From Heloderma charlesbogerti (taxonomy: Eukaryota > Chordata > Lepidosauria > Squamata > Helodermatidae): DNA of 64,000 nucleotides. Location: NCBI GenBank assembly GCA_026122225.1, contig JANEZZ010002766.1, positions 310,001 to 374,000 on the forward strand, in the 5' to 3' direction. This document shows, one piece after another, positions 55,440 through 64,000 of the stretch; position 1 is the stretch's first letter; the number at the start of each line of letters is the position of its first letter. Under the pieces are notes generated by a model. That model ran no database searches. It was not told where the DNA came from and saw only the letters and a list, made by a program, of their open reading frames with translations. A program made the position numbers and the translations under genes.

Positions 55440-56215
55440 CATGAGGCATTTATAGTGTACTCGTGATTGAGGCACAGGTGAACTCAGTGGACTGAACAAC
55501 AACAACAACAAGCCCTTATCTGGACAGAGATAGTCTAGTTACTGTCCATGCTCTGCCAACCTCTTGTCTGGATTATTGCAATGCGTTTATATGTGGGGCT
55601 GCCTTTGAAAACAGTGCGGAAACTTCAGCTAGTCCAAACTAGGGCTGCAAGATTGTTAACAGGGCCTGGCCAATGAGATCACATTACACCACTATTTTTC
55701 CAGCTGTTCCGGCTGCCAGTCCATTTTGGGTCCAATTCAAAGTGCTGGTATTAACATTCAAAGCCCTAAACGGTTTGTGGCCAGGTTAATTGAAGGACTG
55801 CCTCCTCCCATATGTGCCTGCCTGGACCCTAAGATCATTCTCAGGGGTCCTTCTCCGGGAGCCCCCGCCAAAGGAAGTGAGGCGGGTGGCTACCAGGAAG
55901 AGGACCTTTTCTGCTGTGACACCCTGGCTGTGGAAGGAGCTCCCTAGAGAGGTTCGCACTCCTTCTGACTCCAGGTGAAGGCCTTTTTATTCTCCCAGTA
56001 TTGTAGCATTTTAGCTTCCTAATTTTTTAGCTCTGCTGTTTTAAATCTGTATTTTAGATTTCTGCATTGATACTTGGTTTAATTCTTGTTGTACTATTAT
56101 ATTGTGGTTTTAAGCTTTCATATTTTAGATTGTTTTATGCTGCACTCTGTTTTAATTTCTGTGAACTGGCCAGATGGCTTCAGCTATTGGGCAGTATAGA
56201 AATGAAATAAATAAA
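55440..56215 (+). mobile_element. L2-type LINE 3' end
   Basis: Broken frames give the L2 ORF2 C-terminus (TRKRTFSAVTPWLWKELPRE followed by VRTPSDSR), then an untranslated region ending ggccagatggcttcagctat, gggcagtatagaaatg and aaataaataaatgaatgaat. The phrase cttcagctagtccaaactag also recurs in the 44.5-kb L2 piece. Confidence 0.8.
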
Positions 56216-56310
56216 TGAATGAATCATGACGCCATCAACCTCCAGGGCACATCCAGCTGTATTTGATCTTTATCCCACTAAAAAAAAACACACACCCTGA
56301 GATAATCCGC

Positions 56311-56532
56311 TTTGTTGTTGTTCAGTCGTTCAGTCATGTCCGACTCTTCGTGACCCCATGGACCACAGCACGCCAGGCCTTCCTGTCCTGTGCTCTCTCC
56401 CGGAGCATGCTCAAGTCCATATTCATTGCATCGGTGATGCTATCTAGCCATCTCATCCTCTGCCGTCCCCTTCTCCTTTTGCCTTCAATCTTTCCCAGCA
56501 TCAGGGTCTTTTCCAGGGAGTTTTCTCTTCGC
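56311..56532 (-). mobile_element. Bov-B LINE 3' tail fragment
   Basis: Reverse-oriented Bov-B end (plus strand cagtcatgtccgactcttcg) with a probable target duplication gagataat at 56299-56306 and 56533-56540. Confidence 0.85.
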
Positions 56533-56707
56533 GAGATAATGCACTATTTAAATGTGAATCTGCTTTATTGGCTTTGTGTAAATATGCGGTTCCGGTTCCG
56601 TTGTAACCACAGCCAGGATAGAAGACGCCATTGAGAAGAGCAGGAAAATCATAGGTGCTTCCCCCACCCTGCCCACGTGTCTGCCTGTTGACCTGGTCTA
56701 AGAGGAG

Positions 56708-58882
56708 CTGACTGTGGCTCAGATCATGAGCTGCTTCTTGCAAAATTTCGGCTTAAATTGAAGAACGTAGGGAAAACCACTAAACCATTCAGGTATGACC
56801 TCAATCATATCCCTTATGAATATACAGTGGAGGTGAGGAATAGATTTCAGGGATTAGACCTGATAGACAGAGTGCCTGAGGAACTATGGACGGAGGTCCG
56901 TAACATTGTTCAGGAGGCAGCAACAAAATCCATCCCAAAGGAAAAGAAATGCAAGAAAGCCAAGTGGCTGTCTGATGAGGCTTTACAAGTAGCTGAAGAA
57001 CGAAGGGAAGCAAAAAGCAAGGGAGAAAGGGGAAGATATATCCAACTGAATGCAGAGTTCCAGAGAATAGCAAGGAGAGACAAGAAGGCCTTCTTAAATG
57101 AACAATGCAAGGAAATCGAGGAAAACAACAGAATGGGAAAGACTAGAGATCTCTTCAAGAAAATCGGAGATCTCAAGGGAACGTTTTGTGCAAAGACGGG
57201 CATGAAAAAGGACAAAGAAGGCAGGGACCTCACAGAAGCAGATGAGATTAAGAAGAGGTGGAAAGAATACACAGAAGAACTATAAAGGAAAGATCTTAAT
57301 GTCCTTGATAGCCATGATAGTAATGTCCTTGATAGCCATGACAGTGCGGTCACTGAACTTGAGCCGGACATCCTCGAGAGTGAAGTCAAGTGGGCCTTAG
57401 GAAGCATTAGTAACAACAAAGCTAGCGGAGATGACAGTATTCCAGCTGAGCTATTTAAAATCCTAAAAGATGATGCTGTTAAAGTGCTGCATTCAATATG
57501 CCAACAAATTTGGAACACTCAGCAATGGCCGCAAGACTGGAAAAGGTCAGTTTACATTCCAATTCCAAAGAAGGGAAATGCCAAAGAGTGTTCAAACTAC
57601 CGCACAATTGCGCTCATTTCACATGCCAGCAAGTTTATGCTCAAAATCCTACAAGCTAGGCTTCAGCAGTATGCAAACCGAGAACTACTGGAAGTACAAG
57701 CTGGGTTTCAAAGAGGCAGAGGAACTAGAGATCAAATCGCCAACATTCGCTGCATCATGGAGAAAGCAAGAGAATTCCAGAAAAACGTCTATTTCTGCTT
57801 CATTGACTACGCGAAAGCCTTTGATTGTGTGGATCACAACAAACTGTGGCAAATTCTTAAAGTGATGGGAGTACCAGACCACCTTACCTGTCTCCTGAGA
57901 AACCTGTACGATGGTCAAGAAGCAACAGTAAGAACCAGACATGGAACAACCGAGTGGTTCAAAATTGGGAAAGGAGTACGACAAGGCTGCATATTGTCAC
58001 CATGCTTATTTAACTTATATGCAGAGTACATCATGAGAAATGCCGGGTTGGATGAATCACAGGTCGGAATTAAGATTGCTGGGAGAATTATCAACAACCT
58101 CCGATATGCAGACAATACCACCCTAATGGCAGAAAGTGAAGAGGATCTAAAGAGCCTCTTGTTGAAGGTGAAAGAGGAGAGTGCAAAAGCTGGTTTGAAA
58201 CTCAACATTAAAAAAACTAAGATCATGGCATCTGGCCCTATCACTTCCTGGCATATAGAAGGGGAAGAAATGGTAGCAGTAACAGATTTTATTTTCTTGG
58301 GCTCCAAGATCACCGCAGACAGTGACTGTAGCCATGAAATTAAAAGATGCTTGCTCCTTGGGAGGAAAGCTATGGCAAACCTAGGCAGCATAGTAAGAAG
58401 CAGAGACATCACCTTGCCGACAAAGGTCCGTCTAATCAAAGCTATGGTTTTCCCAGTAGTAATGTATGGCTGTGAGAGCTGGACTATAAGGAAGGCTGAG
58501 CGCCGAAGAATTGATGCTTTCGAACTGTGGTGCTGGAGAAGACTCTTACGAGTCCCCTGGACTGCAAGGAGGTCAAATCAGTCCATCCTAAAGGAAATCA
58601 ACCCTGAGTGCTCATTGGAAGGACAGATACTGAAGCTGAAGCTCAAATATTTTGGCCACCTAATGCGAAGAGAAAACTCTCTGGAAAAGACCCTGATGCT
58701 GGGAAAGACTGAGGGCAAAAGGAGAAGGGGATGGCAGAGGATGAGATGGCTAGATAGCATCACGGATGCAATGAATATGGACTTGAGCACGCTCCGGGAG
58801 AGAGCACAGGACAGGAAGGCCTGGTGTGCTATGGTCCATGGGGTCACGAAGAGTCAGACACGAGTGAATGACTGAACAACAA
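56708..58882 (+). mobile_element. Bov-B LINE, 5'-truncated, second large copy
   Basis: Begins ctgactgtggctcagatcat within the end of the endonuclease domain and ends with the agtcagacacgagtgaatg tail. The target duplication aagaggag lies at 56700-56707 and 58883-58890. It lies only about 170 bases from the inverted Bov-B tail at 56311-56532. Confidence 0.92.
56758..58875 (+). pseudogene. Bov-B reverse transcriptase, one nonsense codon and altered YADD
   Basis: One frame runs from 56758 to 58875, broken only by TAA at 57283-57285 (tac in the other copy). A 24-bp in-frame tandem duplication (aatgtccttgatagccatga, from about 57298) adds eight residues. Motif A is FIDYAKAFDCVDHNKLW, motif B GVRQGCILSPCLFNLYAEY, and motif C is RYADNTT (58101-58121), with the second catalytic Asp changed to Asn. 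The C-terminal region has HLMRRENSLEKTLMLGK and the final DRKAWCAMVHGVTKSQT. It would be inactive even if the stop were read through. Confidence 0.92.
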
Positions 58883-58890
58883 AAGAGGAG

Positions 58891-60050
58891 AGTTTTCTTG
58901 GCGGGGCTAGGAGAGGCTCAAAGTGAGCGCGAAGCTGGCTGGGGGAAGAAGACCCCCCCATGTAAACAGCTGACAGCAACAAAACCACATATACACACGC
59001 ACACACACCGTGCTGCTTTGCAGAGAGAGAGAGAGAGAGACTGAGACTGAGAGAGACTGAGACTGAGACTGGAATCCCTCGGGAGACCCACTGATTCGCC
59101 ACTCACTCTCTGCCCAGAGTCTGCAGAGAACATGCCTGGGTAAAGAGCTGATCTTTATCCCGCTCAAAATGCGGAAACAGAAACCCTGGTAAACAGCTAA
59201 ATAAACAGCCTGGTTTGGTGGACCCCCGCACGAGGGGAAAAGAACCCACCGGCTTCAGCTTTTGCACATCGGGCTGCCGTTAAACAAGCAGAAAGTGGCA
59301 ACACAGCAACATGCTTGCACGACCATTCCCAGGATTCTAATGCCCAGTGGCCGTGACGCTCCAGGATGTTAGAGGTAGATTTCATGTGCAGCACAGGATG
59401 TCAAAATAGATACTCTTGCGTAAAGCAGGAATGGGCAGAAGGCTGATGGGGATCTCTCGGTAGATCTCTGGGTGATGATTTGCAGTAGACCTCCAAGGGT
59501 TTCTCCAAGTCGCAGTAATTTTAAAAAGGCGAGTAAAGCTACAAATAATAATTAAAGCATTGACTGCCATGGCTGACCTTGTTCCAGGTACTCCTCTCTC
59601 GGCCACAGTATTCCTCGCCTGTCAAATTCGAGTTATCACTTTGTTGCCTGAACCAAAGTCCTTGGGCAGCTCTGCTGTCCAGTTTCAAAGTGTTGTCTTA
59701 GAATCCCAGATCTATAGTAACTCAGATGTACATTTGTGCTCGTATATGCAGGCTCTCAGCAATGGCGCTGTAAGTAATGGGGCCCACCACTCAGTCACCA
59801 TTTTGCATGTGGCCCTGCTCCCCTCTAAGCCCCTATTTTGTCCTTGTCGCTGGTTGCCGGACCTCTGGATTTTAGTGAAAACCACAGCAGATCTCACAAG
59901 CCTGAGGGCTGCCCACGCTTCATATAAAGTAAGGGGAAACAATCTGAGCATTTAAAAATGTGTCCAGGAGAAGTGCCATATTTTGGGTCAACCTGGAGTT
60001 CTAGTGGGCCAAACATTTAATAATTGTTTTTATATCTACTAAATTTTATC
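58891..60050. other. Intergenic DNA, partly repeats
   Basis: Simple gaga/gactga repeats at 59024-59071. 59440-59545 is a relative of the 600-740 repeat. 59860-59920 (ggacctctggattttagtg, cacaagcctgagggctgccc) resembles 1330-1385. No gene recognised. Confidence 0.45.
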
Positions 60051-60058
60051 CTATATAC

Positions 60059-60366
60059 TAGGGGTGGACAATTGCAGGAAGTCCGAAGGCTATTTTTGTG
60101 CCCCCCCGACCTTATCCCCACAGACCGCGCTCTGCAGAGTGCCTTGAATTTAAAATAAAAATAAAAATTGGCAGTTTGCCTCTGAAATTCAGCACTGCAT
60201 TGTGGCTCTGTAGCTCTAGAACAGGCCAATGTAGCTTCAGACAAACTAAATTTGATGCTTTTAGTGCTCCATTGCATTAAAAGCATCGTTCCCCCATTTT
60301 TTTCACCACTGCCAAATTCGATGGCTCAGCAGGGGATAGTAGGGGACTGTGTGTTGCCCATCCCTG
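60059..60366. repeat. hAT-type MITE with 8-bp target duplication
   Basis: 308 bp with ends taggggtggacaa and ttgcccatccctg, and CTATATAC on both sides (60051-60058, 60367-60374). Confidence 0.85.
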
Positions 60367-61172
60367 CTATATACTAACAGCAAATGTAGTCTTTGATTCT
60401 TTGAGTGTGGTTCCTGATGTAGACAAATGGCACCGTCCTCGTCCAGGAAAAAATCCTAAATGGGGAAGGGCACCACAAAAATACCCAGTGAGGACTGAGC
60501 ATGCTCAGTGGGCACAGAATCCTGAATGACTGTTTGGGTGAAAACAACAAGAGAAAACTGGAGTGAAGAGGGATGGAATGGAGTATCCGAAAGCGGTTAT
60601 AATTAGCAGGCAGGCTGGAACCCTGAACAGGAGCACTCCTCATTCAAAATTTGGATCCAGTAATTTGCAGTCATGGAGCATGGGAATGTCTGTACTAGCA
60701 TTTCTTCTCACATTTCTTAATGCTTATGAGCTTTTCTACACAAGGCATTTATTATATGCTTGTGATTCCCTACTCACAGTTGTTTACAGGCTCATTAGAC
60801 GATGTCATGATCCTCCAGGTTTGCTTCTGTTGTTTTCTGAGTATGTTCCCTTTTTCTTAGAACAGGGAAAATAGGGTATTATTTTAGAACGGGAAAAATG
60901 GTGCTGTCTTTCCTTGTATATCTGAGCTATGCCGCTTTAGCACAGCTCCACCTAGAGGTTATGTAGCAGAAAAGCAGGAAAGGAAAAGCTCTTTGTGCTG
61001 AGCTCAGATCTCAATTCTCCAATGAAACTGAAAGTAGATACACCGATTAACAGCCTCGCGTAGATGAGCTCTGTGTTCATCCGTCTTTGCTCCTTCATAT
61101 CCCACTTAGCATTCTTGTTGCTCGTATGCACATGCTCCTCAACTTCACAATTTCATTTTGGGCTGAACTTGA
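60367..61172. other. Intergenic DNA, nothing assigned
   Basis: 60720-60850 (gagcttttctacacaagg, cttgtgattccctactcaca) may be another old MITE. No gene. Confidence 0.4.
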
Positions 61173-61410
61173 GAGCCAGTGTGGTGTAGTGGTTAGAGTG
61201 TCAGAACAAGACTTGGGAGATCTGGGTTCTAGTCCCCATTCAGCCATGACGCTCCCTGGGTAACTTTGGGCCAGTCATTGACTCTCAGCCTAATCTGCCT
61301 CACAGGGTTCCTGTGAGGATAAAATGGTGAGGAGGTGGATCATGAAAGCCACCCTGGAATCCTTGGAAGAGGAAAAAAGGCCGGGTATAAATGTAATAAT
61401 AAACAACTAT
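61173..61410 (+). mobile_element. tRNA-derived SINE
   Basis: gagccagtgtggtgtagtgg and ggttagagtg (box A region), gggttctagtcccc (box B), then cagtcattgactctcagcct and a gggtataaatgtaataataa tail. Same family as 46148 and 49565. Confidence 0.9.
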
Positions 61411-61857
61411 TTTTTAAAAACGTTGAAGCTATTAACTTTGTTAAAAGAAAATCAAGGTTGAAGGTTCATGTAGAAACCTTTACACCCTACCAAACTGTAA
61501 ACATGTATTTCAAAAAAGGGAAATGAATGTTTCCATAGTGGAGGAGGAGAGGTAAAACTATAGCTAGGATGGAGCAAACACATTCTGAAGTGTTTGCCTG
61601 GGCAAAGTCAGGAACATTTTGGAAAGGTTAATGCAAAGGCATATGCAAAGAAAACTAGAACTAAATGCTAATCAAGACTAAAGTCCATTAATAGACATAT
61701 CTCCTGAAAAGCAGCTGGAACAGAAATATCCTTAACTAACAAGGAATCAGTCATTGGACATGTGATGTAACAGTGAAGAGCGCCCTTAAGCATGTGCAGA
61801 GTGTGCTTCTTCACTATGCCACTGAGAACTGTAATTGGCCTCCATTGGGATAAAACA

Positions 61858-61975
61858 GTCTTCCCCAACCTGCTGCCCTCCAGATGTGTTGGACTGCAAC
61901 TCCCATCATTACCAGCCAGCATGTGTTGGGAGTTGCAATCCAAGACATCTGGAGAGCCCAGCCTGGGATTACTCA
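61858..61975. repeat. Palindromic MITE
   Basis: ccctccagatgtgttggact and gcaactcccatcat at the left pair with gttgggagttgcaatccaag and acatctggagagccc at the right. Whole copy of the 21184-21312 family. Confidence 0.8.
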
Positions 61976-62832
61976 AGAAAGTGATTATCTTCTTCTCCCA
62001 TGCAGAAAGAAGTCTTATCTTGAAATGGCAAGCCCTATACAATTAAATACATCAAATAAGAGATAACTGGGAACCCAGATAATTAAACAAATAATAAGTG
62101 ATAGAAGGCACAAAGAAAGTTCATAATGAATTCTCAGTAACTGATATAAAACAAATGCACAAGGTGCTCTGGATAATATCTATAAGCAAAGGAAGAATAC
62201 GAAGCTAAGGTCCTACACCCAAGGGTCAGAGGGTTATTTGAAGGGTGAAGAGCTATTACAGTGCAAACATACTCATGTCTACTCAGAAGTAAGTCCCACT
62301 GAATTCAGTGGGGCTTGCTCCCAGGTAAGTCTGTATAGGATAGCAGCATTAATGTTCAGGGTCAAACTTCATCTGAAGTTCATTGGGACTGTAAAACTTT
62401 ATTACTCCAGATTAAAGCTGTACTTAACAGTTAATGGTTAATAAAATTTGAATACGGTATGTCCAACATTAGACGTGCTTCCATATGAGGCTTTTATCAC
62501 ACAACTGCAGAATTTTATGGGGGATCCAGATGTCATCATCTTCCACTTGTAACCCACCCATGTTTTCCCACCACTTCATCTCTCTTTTTTCTTACCATGG
62601 GAAATATGTGAAGGAAGAAAAGACAGAATAGCTGCACGATGCCTTCTGATTGTTAGTGGTAGGAGCTCTCTGTCAGGAAGTTACCATATACATTTTGATC
62701 CATCGATGCTTAGAAAAATCTGATTTACTTATGGCAGTAAACTTTGAGTTGGGACTTGTTTCCTCAAAACTATAACTCAGAACTAATCTAACCTTACCTG
62801 TACGATATGTGAAAGCTTCCTTTGTATGTTTT
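61976..62832. other. Intergenic DNA with a short palindromic repeat
   Basis: 62260-62345 (gaagtaagtcccactgaatt / cagtggggcttgctcccagg) belongs to a small inverted-repeat family also seen at 26850-26915, 30120-30190 and 50920-51000. Nothing else recognised. Confidence 0.45.
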
Positions 62833-62962
62833 AGGGCACAATCCTATGCAAGTTTAGATAGAAAACGTCCTACAACTCCCAACATTCCCCAGCCAGCTGG
62901 CTAGGGAATACTGGGAGCTGTAGGATATTTTTCAGCCTAAACATGCATAGGATTGCGCCCTA
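62833..62962. repeat. Palindromic MITE (gcacaatcctatgcaag family)
   Basis: gggcacaatcctatgcaagt and gtcctacaactcccaaca at the left pair with tgggagctgtaggat and acatgcataggattgcgccc at the right. Confidence 0.8.
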
Positions 62963-63028
62963 ATCTCTTAGAAGAAGTTAGACTAAACATGCATAGGATT
63001 GCGCCCTAATCTCTTAGAAGAAGTTAGA
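62936..63028 (+). repeat. 46-bp tandem duplication at a MITE end
   Basis: ctaaacatgcataggattgc...cttagaagaagtta occurs twice with a 46-bp period, covering the right MITE end and its flank. A degenerate third cttagagcaagttagactgt follows at 63055. Confidence 0.85.
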
Positions 63029-64000
63029 CTGTGAGCCCTGTTGGCTCAGAGCTCTTAGAGCAAGTTAGACTGTCAGCTAGATAATATCAGCAATTATGTA
63101 ATCTTTAGAAAATTCTATAAATATGCTACGATTTGGGGGTGCTCCCTTGGATATCCTTGCTTGTGACAGGCTGCCAGACACTGCTACAGAAAAGTTCTGG
63201 TAAGCATTTGGACTCAGCAATGGTCTTTTTTGTATTAACAAGAAACGTTTAGGAAATACTATCTCTTTATCTTAGGCTATTTTCATAATTTGATATTTGT
63301 ATTTTTGGAAATGTATATATGTATTAATAATGAAAGAAAGAAATTAATTCCAAGGTCACTATACTAGAACTGCTGTTAGTACAAACAAAACCTGATTTGA
63401 GACCTACCAAATATTTTTAGGTGTACACTTTGTTTAGAAGAGTTTTTAATCTGCTACTATCGAACTCACCCAGCTTTGCATAGGTTGGAATAGCCATTAG
63501 TTTGATACAGCAAAGCTTTCAAGCAGACTTATGCAGCTGATAGAGTTAGATACACCAGTCTGTGCGAAGCCACCCCTAGGCATGCCCCTGCCATGGTGCA
63601 GCCCTCCCCCTGAGGGAGTGGTCTATCTACTACATTCGCCTGAAGGGGCTGCCCCACAGAAGGGCGGGGAGGAGCCATATAACTGTCTCTCGGCCTACTA
63701 ATCTCCCCTGGCTTCAAACTATACCAACTACAAAGCTGTGTACTGGTTAGGGAAGTCTGCCCCTACTGACTGAAGATGTTACTGCAGGCGTCAACCACAT
63801 GGACACATTGAAATTAATTAATTTCAGATGGGCGGCTAATAAATCTAATAAATACAATAAAAAATAAAAATAATTAAAATTAATCAATGTGTTCTTTAAA
63901 AAAACAAAATAACCCAAGGTGCATATCTTTAGGATTCCCTTAGCATGCATGCCAAGTTTCAGGAGTCTAGGTTTCATGGTCTTGGCACCATGGCACTGAC
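63029..64000. other. Intergenic DNA, nothing assigned
   Basis: An A/T-rich stretch with aataaat repeats at 63835-63890 resembles a LINE or SINE tail. No gene recognised to the window end. Confidence 0.4.

Overview
The window is nuclear DNA of a squamate reptile, most likely a lizard. The evidence is a dense mix of Bov-B (RTE-type) LINEs, Sauria-type tRNA SINEs with CCTTT/ACCTTT tails, CR1, L2 and L1 fragments and many palindromic DNA-transposon derivatives, with only one recognisable host gene family. Nothing points to bacterial, organellar or free viral DNA. Almost all short open frames are chance or transposon-derived.

Host genes: two paralogues of the cysteine-rich PLAC8 (onzin) family lie on the minus strand about 49 kb apart. 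The right-hand copy (49.1-53.7 kb) is complete: three coding exons with consensus splice sites give 111 residues, the usual PLAC8 size. The left-hand copy (1.4-4.3 kb) shows its first two coding exons, and its last exon presumably lies beyond the left edge. Their introns also align in places, so they are a tandem segmental duplication later filled with repeats.

From 6.5 to 18.4 kb there is a class I (gammaretrovirus-like) endogenous retrovirus with a tRNA-His primer-binding site, 4-bp target duplication and polypurine tract. It is defective: matrix and the end of capsid, nucleocapsid, a protease stub, the integrase tail and env scraps remain, and reverse transcriptase is missing. Its left part is present twice as a giant inverted repeat (about 3.65-kb arms, 0.87-kb spacer), with a third LTR inside the element. 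The inner arms are almost identical and the outer arms clearly diverged.

From 18.4 to 32 kb lies repeat-rich intergenic DNA: palindromic MITEs, Bov-B tails, an L1 fragment inside a MITE, a Sauria SINE, a pyrimidine-rich minisatellite, hAT-like elements and a possible solo LTR. A full-length Bov-B LINE with a 12-bp target duplication occupies 32.0-35.2 kb, followed by a Sauria SINE nested in a MITE. Between 36 and 47 kb are a second copy of a block also seen at 27-31 kb, an inverted pair of about 390-bp MITEs and an alternating-unit minisatellite that stays open in frame. CR1 (47-48 kb), the PLAC8 gene, another possible LTR, an L2 tail (55-56 kb), a second Bov-B reverse transcriptase (56.7-58.9 kb) and more MITEs complete the window.

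I found no convincing new biological system. The most unusual structures are the palindromic chimeric provirus and the PLAC8 duplication. All identities and counts were made by eye.
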